Position numbers and translations under genes: made by a program | NCBI RefSeq assembly: GCF_017353175.1 | Contig: NZ_JAFMYW010000012.1 | Location: 62,001 to 126,000, forward strand | DNA length: 64,000 nt | Origin: Fibrella forsythiae | Lineage (GTDB): Bacteria; Bacteroidota; Bacteroidia; Cytophagales; Spirosomataceae | Direction: 5' to 3' | Notes under the pieces: model-generated | Databases searched by the model: none | What the model was told of the DNA's origin: nothing | What the model saw: the letters and a program-made list of their open reading frames with translations, nothing else | Part shown: positions 24,859-33,750 of the stretch, piece after piece | Layout of the letters: every line of letters begins with the position of its first letter | Numbering within the stretch: position 1 is the first letter of the stretch

Positions 24859-25776
24859 TTAGCGGCCACCCAGCGGGATCAGGTAGGCGACCGAGAGCTT
24901 GCCGTTTTGCAGGCTGACGTTGGCTTGATCTGTGACCAAATACGTACCCCTCGCCTCGATGTGCAGGCTACCCGGCCCGGCTTTCAGCGCAACACCCAGG
25001 CCCAGCGAACCGCCGTAGTTAAGCCGCCCGTCGTTTGGGCCAATCTCCATATCGGCTTCGCCCGATTCGCCTGCTTCTTTAAATGAGATCTTGCCGCCCA
25101 GCAGGTACGTTGCCGTTGGGCCAGCATTGATAAAGAAGCGCGTGTTGGTTTGGCCAAACGTGTATTTCAACATTAGCGGCACTTCAACCGTGTTAGTTTT
25201 TAGTTGCAGGTAATCGGACCCGGCGGCAAGTTTGAAACCATATTGCGAGTACAAAATTTCGGGCTGAATCGTGAACGCGCGTTTGCCAATGCTGAACACG
25301 ACGCCCGCATGGAAGCCCATTGCGGACTCTACCTTCGCACCACCAAGGTCGGCCTCGGAAAGACCGGTAGCGGTTGACCCGCTGCCACCAACGCGGAATC
25401 CAACACGTAAACCACTCTCGCCATTACCAATTGACTTGGCCTCAACGCGCGGGGCGGGTTTGGCAGCGCGGGTGGCTTTCGCAGGTTTTGCCGACGCCGC
25501 CACGATGGGCTGTTCAGTAGCTTTCGGCGGCGTTGGTTCAGGGGCCGGGGTCGCTACAGGTGTGGCAGGTACGTTGGCTGTGGTATGGACCGATTCGGCG
25601 GGTTTGGCCGTCATCATGGTGTTTGACGTCGCCGGGCGCGTCCCCAACCGGCTAGTCGATGGGCCAGCGGCGGAGCGATGGGCCGAGGTGGTCGGTTTTC
25701 GAACCGATGATTTTGACTGGGCTGATAAGCTCAGCGGAAGCACTGCCAAAGCGAGAAAAGTAACGATCTGTTTCAT
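24859..25776 (-). CDS. Outer-membrane beta-barrel protein with Pro/Ala/Lys-rich linker
   Basis: Predicted outer-membrane protein of 305 residues. Signal peptide ends at LPLSLSAQ. Residues 20-120 are low-complexity, rich in Ala, Pro, Thr and Lys, suggesting a flexible or peptidoglycan-facing linker. From about residue 125 there are alternating amphipathic strands (LRVGFRVGGSG, AFTIQPEILYSQYGFK, VEVPLMLKYTFG, FFINAGPTATYLLGG, SLGLGVALKAG) typical of the PorT/OMP_b-brl_2 family, ending in LSVAYLIPLGGR. Role unknown; possibly adhesion or envelope assembly. A fragment of a second copy persists at 34822-34955. Confidence 0.8.
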   Translation of the reverse strand: MKQIVTFLALAVLPLSLSAQSKSSVRKPTTSAHRSAAGPSTSRLGTRPATSNTMMTAKPAESVHTTANVPATPVATPAPEPTPPKATEQPIVAASAKPAKATRAAKPAPRVEAKSIGNGESGLRVGFRVGGSGSTATGLSEADLGGAKVESAMGFHAGVVFSIGKRAFTIQPEILYSQYGFKLAAGSDYLQLKTNTVEVPLMLKYTFGQTNTRFFINAGPTATYLLGGKISFKEAGESGEADMEIGPNDGRLNYGGSLGLGVALKAGPGSLHIEARGTYLVTDQANVSLQNGKLSVAYLIPLGGR

Positions 25777-25840
25777 TTGAGAAAGTGCAAAAAGGCGATT
25801 TGTTGTTTACTATTCTGAGTGTTCATTGGATTGGTCTGCG

Positions 25841-26011
25841 ATGACCATGACAAAGTTGAGAGCTTCTACTTCACTACCCAGCTACGTACTGTGTGAGTCG
25901 TCGGAAGTGATGTATGAACCGGGAAAACTGGCATACCAACAGGAATTGGTTGATGCTGGTGTATGGCTGAAGCGTGACAATAAACCGGCATCAGCCGATT
26001 CCTATAGTTGA
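25841..26011 (+). pseudogene. Possible YCII-like protein fragment
   Basis: A short open frame encoding SSEVMYEPGKLAYQQELVDA and GVWLKRDNKPAS resembles the middle of YciI/DGPF-type small proteins (a helix with EELVKAG followed by a Leu-rich turn and PS). It is too short for a complete domain and has no clear leader. The rest of the 25777-26136 gap holds nothing I can identify. Confidence 0.3.
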
Positions 26012-26136
26012 TCCGTCGAATCTGGCAGTTTGGCGGAGATAATCTCGGCTGCGTAGGGCAACTAGCCTGGATTTACCGAAGCAACTAGATAACACATACG
26101 CATGAACACACTAGCTGTCCGCGCGCCGGGTGTGTT

Positions 26137-26549
26137 CTATGGTCTGGCTATCAGTGCCGTACCGTCAATATTGATCCAGCAGGCCCGATGATGGGCACAG
26201 TGCATCCGTAGGTAGTGCGGTGGTAAAAACGGATTTGGCAGCAGCGTGGTTACCTCGGACTGGTGGCAGCTTTTCTTGGGCATACAGCTGTAGTCGCCCG
26301 CACTGGCCGTACAGACATGTTCGCCGATGGTGAACCGGACCGACCCTTCGAGTGTATAGAACGGTTCGTCTCCGCGGGCATGAGTGTGGGCACTTGGTTT
26401 GCGGCAGGGTTGCAGGCTTATGGCCACTTGTGCGTAGCGCCCCCGGTTTGGCTCCCGTATGATTAGGGCGGTGACGAGCGAGCCAGAAACCAGAGCGTTT
26501 TACCAGGCGATGTGACTGGTTCGGAAACGGTTACTATTTCCGTATTCAT
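26137..26549 (-). pseudogene. Frameshifted cupin-domain protein
   Basis: From ATG 26549 the minus strand reads MNTEIVTVSEPVTSPGKTLW and then shifts; VTALIIREPNRGRYAQVAIS follows in another frame and continues into a cupin core (HTHARGDEPFYTLEGSVRF, two His plus Glu of motif 1; EHVCTASAGDYSCMPKK of motif 2). Near the end the frame that fits the family's tail (SGLLDQY) is again different. At least one and probably two frameshifts, so unlikely to make a full protein. Related in type to the intact cupin at 57198. Confidence 0.7.
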
Positions 26550-26766
26550 AATCTTTTAGGCCTGAAAACATGGCTTAAAGCCGGATCTCCAGGCTGACAA
26601 AGAAAAGACGCGTCGGCCTGATCCCGATCGTATTAATCTGATTGATGAACTGTCGTTTTGAGTCATTAAAGCGGCTTTGTGATGCTTCATCAATCTATAC
26701 TTCCGGTTCATCGGGCCTTGTCTATACTACCGCTGGGTTGCGCGCCAATTTTGGTAAAACGAACAG

Positions 26767-26777
26767 TAAACAACAAC
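26767..26777 (+). promoter_or_regulatory. TAAACAACAAC leader motif
   Basis: Exact TAAACAACAAC ending three bases before the ATG at 26781. The same motif precedes at least six other genes in this window. It probably acts as an A-rich translation-initiation leader rather than a Shine-Dalgarno site. Confidence 0.5.
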
Positions 26778-26780
26778 CCC

Positions 26781-27728
26781 ATGGCCAAGCCCCTTATTTA
26801 CCTTGCCCTCGTGGCCGCGCTCGCTGCTTCGCTGGTAGCCCTGCGCCCCGCCGACGTACTGACCGACACTGGCGTTACGATGGCCAACATCGAACAGGCC
26901 GCCCTTGTCAATCTTAAAGCTGACGGCTCATTATATGTCGAACCCTCCGCCCTCATGCGCCGGATGGCCCGGCGTATCCCTACCGACGTGCAAGCCGCCA
27001 CTGTGCGGGCACTCGGCAAGGTGGTACGTACCTACGTAGAGTCTGACGCGTTCAGGCAGGCCTACCGGCAGTCGCTGAGTGCAGAACACAACGTCGATGA
27101 GACCTACAGCGATGAAAAAATTGCCCGTCGCGAGGCTGAAGTGGGCATGGTTGATGAGACAGTTGACGCTCAGACCGTCGCCCTCCGCCAAACGATGAGC
27201 GCCGTAGACCCGGCTATGTTCTACACCATGTTCAAGGCGCAGGTGCCGCAACTGGAAGCACAAGCCGCAGCCGCCACCAGCACCGAACGTACCCAGCTCA
27301 CACAAGAGGTAGCCGACCTGAAGCGGATGCTCGCAGCCAACGCCGGCAAGCCCGCCGAGTTCAAGAAGCAGTATGTGGCCTACCAGGAACAGCGGCTCCG
27401 CAAAGGCGGTAAGCAGTACGAGGCAAACGCCAGCCAGGAACTCGCTGCTGCCAAAATTCACAACGCGGAATACCGTAAACAGAAAGCTGCCCTCGACGCT
27501 GCCAGCGATGTGCGCTCACCGCTTCGGAAACAACTCCGGGCCTTCGTTGCTCTCTGCGATGAGGTTGATTTCGGAGCACAGCTCTACGCTAGCGGTTCGA
27601 AACAGCACTTCGTGAACCCAGCCTACGAGCGCAAGCCCGACGCGTGGAAGTTGCTTTTCCGTATGGGCAAAGTTCCGACGATTGCCGCCCGTCAGTTCGC
27701 GCAGGAGTGGCTGACCGCGTTACCATGA
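26781..27728 (+). CDS. Secreted or membrane-anchored helical protein of unknown function
   Basis: Protein of 315 residues starting with a hydrophobic segment (PLIYLALVAALAASLVALRP) that is either a signal peptide or an anchor, followed by an almost wholly helical, charged region. Long Gln/Ala/Arg-rich stretches (VPQLEAQAAAATSTERTQLT, FKKQYVAYQEQRLRKGGKQY) suggest coiled coil. There is a C-terminal SKQHFVNPAYERKPDAWKLL segment. I recognise no family. The start at 26781 is fixed by the leader motif immediately upstream. Isolated between a broken cupin and a decayed kinase; no partner is obvious. Confidence 0.6.
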   Translation: MAKPLIYLALVAALAASLVALRPADVLTDTGVTMANIEQAALVNLKADGSLYVEPSALMRRMARRIPTDVQAATVRALGKVVRTYVESDAFRQAYRQSLSAEHNVDETYSDEKIARREAEVGMVDETVDAQTVALRQTMSAVDPAMFYTMFKAQVPQLEAQAAAATSTERTQLTQEVADLKRMLAANAGKPAEFKKQYVAYQEQRLRKGGKQYEANASQELAAAKIHNAEYRKQKAALDAASDVRSPLRKQLRAFVALCDEVDFGAQLYASGSKQHFVNPAYERKPDAWKLLFRMGKVPTIAARQFAQEWLTALP

Positions 27729-27803
27729 TCTCGGGCAGTACCACACCCCACCCGACAATAGAAACCCGAACATAAACCACAAAAATCTAGTAACTACTCA
27801 TCA

Positions 27804-27854
27804 TGTTACTTAAGCCCAATCCGTTGCTCAACGGTCGCGTGGGCTTAAGTAACA
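27804..27854. repeat. Nested inverted repeat, 15-bp outer arms
   Basis: Outer arms TGTTACTTAAGCCCA / TGGGCTTAAGTAACA are perfect over 15 bp with a 21-nt loop that itself folds as CCGTTG-CT-CAACGG. It lies 76 bases after the preceding gene and may serve as its terminator, but the nested shape recurs elsewhere in the window. Confidence 0.55.
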
Positions 27855-27902
27855 CGATTGCTGATAATCAGTTGTTTGACATCACCTATGCTTGACTAAA
27901 TG

Positions 27903-28095
27903 ACCAATAGCTGTTCGGTCAGAATCACGTTTTGCCTGACACGGTACGCCGCTGCGGGCATTTTTGATCAACAGTTGAAGGTAAAGCGAAGGTAACCGAC
28001 GCACTTCGGTGACAGGCAGTACGTAGTCTACCAGCATGAGCGCGTCGCCGTGATGAGTTGGCAGGAGATGGTATCAGAAGTACTGGCTGTCGCGA
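27903..28095 (-). pseudogene. Remnant of a LytS-type histidine kinase
   Basis: The minus strand encodes YHLLPTHHGDALMLVDYVLP, RLPSLYLQLLIKNA and, after a frame disturbance, NVILTEQL. These align with the YHLLKTRHGDALTLV ... LPPLTLQLLIENAVKHNVVL segment of the intact kinases at 43191 and 55936. The piece before it contains a stop, and neither the sensor nor the phosphoacceptor region is recognisable. The remaining sequence to 28341 shows no gene. Confidence 0.75.
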
Positions 28096-28311
28096 ACGTT
28101 AATCTGTTTTGATAGTAAGCTGACCTAAGCAGTCCCCAGTTTTGAAAACCGATGAGCAAAGGTGCGGCCACCATTGCACGAGCTTTAGTATACGGGCATG
28201 GGCGGCGACAAAGGAAATGATTTCTATACTCTCAAGTTAGCACGTCGTAACCATAAAATACAAACCAACGTCTATACCGTCTGGTGCCACCCTATTTTTC
28301 ACCGGTACTTG

Positions 28312-28319
28312 TATTTTTG
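28312..28319 (+). promoter_or_regulatory. Candidate -7 promoter box for the kinase 2/3 operon
   Basis: TATTTTTG matches the Bacteroidota -7 consensus TAnnTTTG and lies 22 bases before the GTG start at 28342. No clear -33 box was seen, so this rests on the consensus and position. Confidence 0.4.
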
Positions 28320-28341
28320 TCGTCACCCTAACTGACTGAAA

Positions 28342-29406
28342 GTGGATACCTTCAGCGATCAAAAGCTACGCATATACGGCCCGTTTGTGCTGTTTCTGAT
28401 CGGGACGTTGTTTTTTCGGTTGAACTGGTACTTCGAGTTATCGCTCTCTGACCTGGCCATTTCGGACCTGATTAGCCTGGTGGCGGGCTACGTTTGCTGG
28501 GAATTGGCACGCTGGATGATCCATCAGTTGCAGGCCCGATATCCTAATCTCCTCAACACCCGTCGGCGGTTGCGCTGGATGGTCCTGTTGTTGTTTACAT
28601 TGGCCAATGTGGCCTGGGCCATGCGGCGATTGGGTTATGTGCTCCTGGCAACAGACGATAGGTTTATGGTTCCCCTACCCAATTATACCTATGGCCTGGG
28701 GATTCAGCTTTTTTACCACTGCGTGTATTATGTTGTCTATGAGGGCGGCTACGTGTTACAGGCATGGCGGCAGACATACAACAACAACGAACAGTTGAAA
28801 AAGAACCGCCTGACCCACCAATTAAATCAGTTGCGCACCCAATTGAACCCGCACTTCCTGTTCAACAGCCTTAACTCGCTGTCGATGCTGATTCATGAGA
28901 ACCCCCGGCAGGCTGAAGCCTTCGTAGATGAACTCAGTAGTGTGTACCGCTACGTGTTACGATCCAATAACCACAACGAGGAAGCCCCCGAACTCACGAC
29001 GCTGGAGCAGGAGCTACAGTTTATCCGGTCGTATTTCGAGCTATTAACGATTCGCTATGGAAAGGGTATCGACTTACACATCGACGTTGATTGTCGGTAC
29101 CTGAACCACCAAATTCCGCCGCTGACGCTGCAACTGCTGGTCGAGAACGCCGTGAAGCACAATGTCATTTTGTCCGACAGCCCGTTGCGGGTAGTCATCT
29201 TCACCGAAGGCCTCCAGCTGGTCATTCAGAACAACCTGCAACGGAAAAATTCTGCTGTCCATTCCACGAAAATCGGACTGAACAGTATTGCCATGAAATA
29301 CCGGTTACTGGGGTCATTCGCTATCAGTATCTGCGAAGAAGCGGGATACTTTGTGGTGAAACTGCCGTTACTGCCCACCCAGCTCACCCCCGTCAACGAA
29401 CCATGA
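28342..29406 (+). CDS. LytS-type sensor histidine kinase (kinase 2, canonical partner)
   Basis: Membrane histidine kinase of 354 residues with a GTG start. About four transmembrane helices (residues 12-135) form the sensor, without a recognisable ligand domain. Phosphoacceptor His171 lies in QLNPHFLFNSLNSL; the N-box LQLLVENAVKHN at about 263-274 is intact; the C-terminal region reads STKIGLNSIAMKYRLLG, with the second Gly of the usual GxGL replaced (KIGL). Its TGA overlaps the ATG of the next kinase (ATGA), so the two are translationally coupled and probably form a heterodimer. N-terminal similarity to that partner (FFRLNWY / FFRLDWY, IQLFYH) shows tandem duplication. Confidence 0.92.
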   Translation: MDTFSDQKLRIYGPFVLFLIGTLFFRLNWYFELSLSDLAISDLISLVAGYVCWELARWMIHQLQARYPNLLNTRRRLRWMVLLLFTLANVAWAMRRLGYVLLATDDRFMVPLPNYTYGLGIQLFYHCVYYVVYEGGYVLQAWRQTYNNNEQLKKNRLTHQLNQLRTQLNPHFLFNSLNSLSMLIHENPRQAEAFVDELSSVYRYVLRSNNHNEEAPELTTLEQELQFIRSYFELLTIRYGKGIDLHIDVDCRYLNHQIPPLTLQLLVENAVKHNVILSDSPLRVVIFTEGLQLVIQNNLQRKNSAVHSTKIGLNSIAMKYRLLGSFAISICEEAGYFVVKLPLLPTQLTPVNEP

Positions 29407-30452
29407 AACCCCTCAACGACACGCGACTGCGCCTGCTGGGGCCAATTGGGCTATACCTGTTTGTAGCCGTTTTTTTTCGGCTCGACTGGTACCTCACACT
29501 CCCGCTCGACAAACTGCTTATCAACGACCCCATTGCCCTATTTTGGGGACTGGTGTGCTGGCAGCTAGCCCGCTGGGTGGTATTGAAAATTCAGGCGCGG
29601 TATCCGGGATTGTCTAACACGCACACACGGCTATTGTGGTTGTTAGCATGTTTGCCGGCGTTGGTTTGTCTGGCCTGGTTTCTGCGCCACGCTACGCGTT
29701 TTCTGCTGGATGGGCATTTTTTTTACTTCGGCAGCGCGGTTGAACTGAGCCGTACCATCGGCATCCAGCTCTTTTACCATTTCATTTACTTCACGATCTA
29801 CGAAGGCTGGTACATTCTCCGGCAGTGGCAGCACGAAACCGTGGAGGTCAACGCGCTGGAGAATGCGTCGTTGCAGAGCCAGATTTTATCGCTGCAACAT
29901 CAGGTAAATCCCCATTTTTTGTTCAACAGCCTCAATTCACTCTCCGCCCTGATCGCCGACGATCCAAATCGTGCCGAGTTGTTTCTGGATGAGTTGACTA
30001 CCGTATTCCGTTACCTGTTGCAGGCCAGCAGTCGATCGTCGGTAACACTCGGCGAAGAACTGGCATTCGTGCGGGCCTATATCCACCTCTTACAGGCCCG
30101 CTACGACACCGGGTTACAATTAGATGTGGCCGTCGATGCGTCACAAGAGGAAGCGTACCTAGTTCCGCTGACGTTGCAGACCCTGATCGAGAATGTCATT
30201 CGCTACAACGTTATACTGCCCGAACAGCCGCTTCGTATCCGCATTTACACCGAACAGGGGCGGCTGTTTGTTGCCAATACCCTGCAACGCAAAACCCTGC
30301 GCGTAGCCATGGCTGGTTCGGGCCTGACCAACCTGGCGATGCGCTACAAACTGACGAACTATGGGCAACTCGCCATCAACGAAACGGCCGGTTGGTTTGT
30401 AGTTAGCCTGCCCCTGGTACGCGAGCTCGAAAACGCGCTGCTGCCCACTTAG
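29403..30452 (+). CDS. LytS-type sensor histidine kinase with divergent N-box (kinase 3)
   Basis: Histidine kinase homologue of 349 residues, tandem duplicate of kinase 2. Four transmembrane helices, then His171 in QVNPHFLFNSLNSL. The ATP-binding N-box, ENAVKHN in most copies here, is ENVIRYN (residues about 263-269), keeping both Asn but changing Lys to Arg and His to Tyr. The dimerisation segment reads YLLQASS instead of the common YLLRSN. These changes are shared in kind with kinase 6. The protein may bind ATP weakly and act as a regulatory partner; this is inference. Start at 29403 is set by the four-base overlap with the upstream gene. Confidence 0.9.
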   Translation: MKPLNDTRLRLLGPIGLYLFVAVFFRLDWYLTLPLDKLLINDPIALFWGLVCWQLARWVVLKIQARYPGLSNTHTRLLWLLACLPALVCLAWFLRHATRFLLDGHFFYFGSAVELSRTIGIQLFYHFIYFTIYEGWYILRQWQHETVEVNALENASLQSQILSLQHQVNPHFLFNSLNSLSALIADDPNRAELFLDELTTVFRYLLQASSRSSVTLGEELAFVRAYIHLLQARYDTGLQLDVAVDASQEEAYLVPLTLQTLIENVIRYNVILPEQPLRIRIYTEQGRLFVANTLQRKTLRVAMAGSGLTNLAMRYKLTNYGQLAINETAGWFVVSLPLVRELENALLPT

Positions 30453-30492
30453 CCAGCCTTTTCCTTTCACCAGTGTGTTTACCAGACAACGC

Positions 30493-30520
30493 AAAGCCCG
30501 CTGATGAAGCGGCTTTTTCG
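30493..30520 (+). terminator. Terminator-like hairpin after kinase 3
   Basis: AAAGCCCGCT-GATGA-AGCGGCTTTTTCG, about 40 bases after the kinase 3 stop; a bulged C disturbs the stem, and five T follow. It belongs to the GCCGCTT/GCGGC-TTTTTCCG element seen throughout the right half of the window. Confidence 0.6.
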
Positions 30521-30544
30521 TTACAGGCATCAAGTTAATGTTAT

Positions 30545-30742
30545 TCGTTATGCCAAAGTAATTTCTTGAGCTACGACGGATGCAACCCGGGCAAGCCTTT
30601 TGAATTTGCTGTTGGCTTCGACGTCAAGTCCAGCGGTTCGTATCAGCTGTATGTTGTATCTGGTGCGCAGGATTTCAGGGGCCGCCGTACTGAGGCTTCA
30701 CCTGCAAAAGGCCAAACGACTCACGGAAACGTAGTAAGTTAG
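30545..30742 (+). pseudogene. Remnant of a small lipoprotein like the one at 44702
   Basis: One frame reads SNFLSYDGCNPGKPFEFAVG, FDVKSSGSYQLYVVSGAQD and FRGRRTEAS before a TAG at 30740. This aligns with SDFWSYDGRNLGKPFELAV ... FKSNGTYEKYFVAAAQDY in the intact lipoprotein. The signal peptide and C-terminal half are gone, and the remaining frame is shifted after the match. Confidence 0.75.
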
Positions 30743-30781
30743 TCCCTTCCATTGCTAATAGCCGAATGCCTATCCATGCAA

Positions 30782-32167
30782 TCAGCAGCCACCGTCATTG
30801 TCGATTAGTTGAGTCGCTGGCAAAAGGGGCAGTGTTACCCGAAACCAACCTTCCTTCTCCTCAATCAAGGGTAGGGAGCTGCCCAATAGCCGGTACTTGT
30901 CGGCGATGTTGTTCAGCCCCACCCCATTTGATTCAACTCGGACGTTTCGGCGCTGCATATTGTTTTCAACCACTAAGTACCCTTGCCCTGTTGTGCGAAT
31001 GCGTATGGTCAGAGGTTCATTGGGCAGGACCCTATTGTGTTTGACGGCGTTTTCTACCAGCAGTTGTAGGGTCAGCGGCGGAATTAAGGCGTCGTAGTGG
31101 TTAGAGGCAATGTTCAGTTCGGGGCAGACGCTGTCACCGAAGCGAATCGTAAGCAGGAAAAAATACGATTTAATAAATGCCATTTCAGCGTTTAGGGGCG
31201 TCAGCTCCTGATCGGCTGACCGCAGCAAGTAGCGGTACACACTGCTTAGCTCGTCTACGTATTCTGTGGCCTGACGCGGGTTTTCGTCAATGAGCGCGGA
31301 GAGCGTATTAAGGGCATTAAACAAGAAATGCGGGTTGACCTGACTTTGCAGGGCGCGCATCTGAGCTTCGGTACGTTGCTGTTTGAGGTGTTGAAGCGCA
31401 AGATCGGATTGAAGTTGCTGGCGCAGGTGTTGCTCCCGTTCGCGGATGAGTCCCTGTTCGATCCGCACTTGTTGCAGGGCACGCTGCTGTTGCCGATACG
31501 AGAGACCCAGCGACACGCTTGCCATGTCGAGAAGGATACCGAACTGGATAAGAAAACCGGGATGAATCGGTGACGGTAAATCAGAAAAAGTTACTAATCG
31601 CTCGGCATTGGCATAGTGGCTGATGATGAAAATGCCGATGAGTTGGGTAATCCACAGGGCCAAGGTTCCCGCTATAAAAAAGCGGGCCAGCAGATCTGTA
31701 GACCGGACGTGTATGATCACCGTGTAAAGAATCGTCAGGTACGCCATTGAAACTACAAGCACCCTCATACCATTGAGTTGTGTTTCGTGCCACTGGGTTT
31801 GCCAGGCCGACGAGAACAAATTAAAATACACTTCGGGCAGAGCTACAATCAGTATGCCTTTCTGTATAATCCGGTACCAGCGCAACAGAGCAGGGCGGGT
31901 TTTCAACTGTAAAAAGGTAATGGCTATTTCGAGGTAGAGCCAAGCGAACATGTGTACGTTAACGGTGTGGATAAACGCTTTTACCGGAGATACTGGAACG
32001 TTATCCAGGCCAAAAGCGAGTAGCCACAATAAAATGTACAGGGTATACAAACCGTAGATCCGCTCCCGCCGCACCATCCATTGAATGAGGTTAGCAATCA
32101 GAATAACAGTAGTGGCTCCTATGAATAGCAATATCCATTCGGCGTAGGTAGGGAAAAAAGAGGGCAT
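30782..32167 (-). CDS. LytS-type sensor histidine kinase with seven-helix sensor (kinase 4)
   Basis: Membrane histidine kinase of 461 residues. About seven transmembrane helices (residues 8-225) make a 7TMR-like sensor similar in layout to kinase 1; both share the segment SLGLSYRQ just before the coiled coil (about 228-275). Phosphoacceptor His280 lies in QVNPHFLFNALNTL; N-box LQLLVENAVKHN is intact; ATP-lid region reads SNGVGLNNIADKYRLLG. Ends in a variable tail. It is divergent from the glycosyltransferase at 32303, with 135 bases between the starts. No response regulator is adjacent. Confidence 0.92.
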   Translation of the reverse strand: MPSFFPTYAEWILLFIGATTVILIANLIQWMVRRERIYGLYTLYILLWLLAFGLDNVPVSPVKAFIHTVNVHMFAWLYLEIAITFLQLKTRPALLRWYRIIQKGILIVALPEVYFNLFSSAWQTQWHETQLNGMRVLVVSMAYLTILYTVIIHVRSTDLLARFFIAGTLALWITQLIGIFIISHYANAERLVTFSDLPSPIHPGFLIQFGILLDMASVSLGLSYRQQQRALQQVRIEQGLIREREQHLRQQLQSDLALQHLKQQRTEAQMRALQSQVNPHFLFNALNTLSALIDENPRQATEYVDELSSVYRYLLRSADQELTPLNAEMAFIKSYFFLLTIRFGDSVCPELNIASNHYDALIPPLTLQLLVENAVKHNRVLPNEPLTIRIRTTGQGYLVVENNMQRRNVRVESNGVGLNNIADKYRLLGSSLPLIEEKEGWFRVTLPLLPATQLIDNDGGC

Positions 32168-32287
32168 ATGTCGAAGGGCTGGATATAGACGAAACTAGGT
32201 AATTATCGCTTTAGCCGCTACTTTTTCCGGTTCAATAGGTATTGAGTATATAAGCAAAAGAGGCAACGGTAATTTCGTCATCAATCG

Positions 32288-32298
32288 TAAACAATAAC
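32288..32298 (+). promoter_or_regulatory. TAAACAATAAC leader motif
   Basis: One-base variant of the TAAACAACAAC leader, ending four bases before the ATG at 32303. Confidence 0.45.
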
Positions 32299-32302
32299 AC
32301 TT

Positions 32303-33637
32303 ATGACACCTCAGCGAATCCTCTTTGCTACCATGCCCCTCGACGGCCATTTCAACCCATTAACCGGCCTGGCTGTTCATTTACAGCAACTCGGCCACGA
32401 TGTACGGTGGTATGTAGGTGGCCCCTATGGCGACCGAGTCCGAAATCTAGGGCTGCATCATTACCCGATCGTCAAAGCCCAGTTTGTCAATCAAACCAAC
32501 ATCGACGAAATTTTCCCCGAACGAACTGTTTTGAAAAACCCGATAGCCCGACTTCGCTTCGACATCGATCAGTTTTTCCTGCGCCGTGGACCCGAATACG
32601 TTGAAGATATCCGGGCTATTTACCTGGAATGGCCATTCGATCTGATCGTTTATGACTGCGCCTGCGTTGGAGGGTTGCTTGTTCAGCAGTTACTGAGTGT
32701 GAAGGGGGTCAGTATGGGAATTATCCCCCTGTCCGAATCGGATGACTACGTACCCGTTAGTGGGTTGGGACTTCAACCGGCTACTTCCGCGCTGGGGCAG
32801 ATAATACAGGGATTGGTTCGCCGGTTTGTGCAAAATGTGTTGTTCAAGCCCTCTAACAAGCTTTATAACCAACTTCGCCTGCAGTTAGGCTTGCCGCCAG
32901 AGCAAGGCTTCGTCTTTGATTCGCTAATCAGAAAAGCCGATTTGTATTTGCAGAGTGGTGTGCCCGGTTTCGAGTTTCCACGCCAACAAATCAGCCCTAC
33001 CATTCGGTATGTAGGGTCATTGTTACCCCATCGGTCCGGCAAGGTAGGTTCATTCGGGCTGGCCGAGTGCACGCTACACTACAAACATGTAGTGCTGGTA
33101 ACGCAGGGCACGTTTGAGTGTGACCCGGAAAAAATCATTGTGCCAACATTGGAAGTCTTTAAAAACGACCCTGATACAATGGTGATTGTAACGACAGGTA
33201 GTTCAGGCACGGCGGAGTTACGTCATCGTTATCCGCAAACTCATATTATAATCGAAGACTTCATCGATTTCAATGTTGTTATGCCCTACGTGAGCGTGTA
33301 TGTAACCAACGGTGGCTACGGAGGCGTTATGATGGCAATACAGCACAAACTACCTATTGTAGTTGCGGGTATTCACGAGGGCAAAAACGAGATTGCCGCC
33401 CGCATCGCGTACTGCCGCGTCGGTATTAACCTTAAAACCGAGACACCTAAACCCGTCCAAATTCAACGGGCGGTTAGGCGCGTCCTGGCTGATCCCCTCT
33501 TTAAAAATCAGGTGCGCCAATTGAGCCATGAATTTAGCCAATATCAGCCCAACGAACTGGCTGCAGGCCACATTCACGCCTTAATGATGAGCCAATCGAA
33601 CCCTATATTGGCTGGTGTTAGTAGCCCTGTAGACTAA
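32303..33637 (+). CDS. MGT-type (GT1) glycosyltransferase
   Basis: GT-B fold glycosyltransferase of 444 residues resembling macrolide/UDP-glycosyl transferases. The N-terminal FATMPLDGHFNPLTGLAVHL contains the acceptor-side His and the typical GHFNP motif. The C-terminal half has VLVTQGTFE, then the donor-binding region YVTNGGYGGVMMAIQHKLP followed by HEGKNEIAARI. Such enzymes glycosylate small lipophilic acceptors such as flavonoids, antibiotics or pigments. It stands alone, divergent from kinase 4, and is followed by an exceptionally long hairpin. Confidence 0.88.
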   Translation: MTPQRILFATMPLDGHFNPLTGLAVHLQQLGHDVRWYVGGPYGDRVRNLGLHHYPIVKAQFVNQTNIDEIFPERTVLKNPIARLRFDIDQFFLRRGPEYVEDIRAIYLEWPFDLIVYDCACVGGLLVQQLLSVKGVSMGIIPLSESDDYVPVSGLGLQPATSALGQIIQGLVRRFVQNVLFKPSNKLYNQLRLQLGLPPEQGFVFDSLIRKADLYLQSGVPGFEFPRQQISPTIRYVGSLLPHRSGKVGSFGLAECTLHYKHVVLVTQGTFECDPEKIIVPTLEVFKNDPDTMVIVTTGSSGTAELRHRYPQTHIIIEDFIDFNVVMPYVSVYVTNGGYGGVMMAIQHKLPIVVAGIHEGKNEIAARIAYCRVGINLKTETPKPVQIQRAVRRVLADPLFKNQVRQLSHEFSQYQPNELAAGHIHALMMSQSNPILAGVSSPVD

Positions 33638-33686
33638 CAGAACTGATTTATCAGCAGTAACCTTCAGCACCCCTTGTACACGTACC

Positions 33687-33750
33687 TACAGGGCTTTCAC
33701 AAAAAAGGACTAACAGCCAGCTGTTAGTCCTTTTTTGTGAAAGCCCTGTA
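33687..33750. terminator. Bidirectional terminator within a 30-bp perfect palindrome
   Basis: Two perfect 30-base arms with a CCAG loop. The centre is a standard two-way terminator: AAAAAAGGACTAACAG, loop, then CTGTTAGTCCTTTTTT. Unusually, complementarity continues 14 bp beyond the A/T tracts (TACAGGGCTTTCAC / GTGAAAGCCCTGTA). It starts 50 bases after the glycosyltransferase stop. Confidence 0.85.

Noticed and set aside
29091-29402. Longer N-terminus for kinase 3 inside kinase 2
   Set aside because: The ATG at 29403 with ATGA overlap aligns with the kinase 2 N-terminus, so the upstream part is out-of-frame translation of kinase 2.
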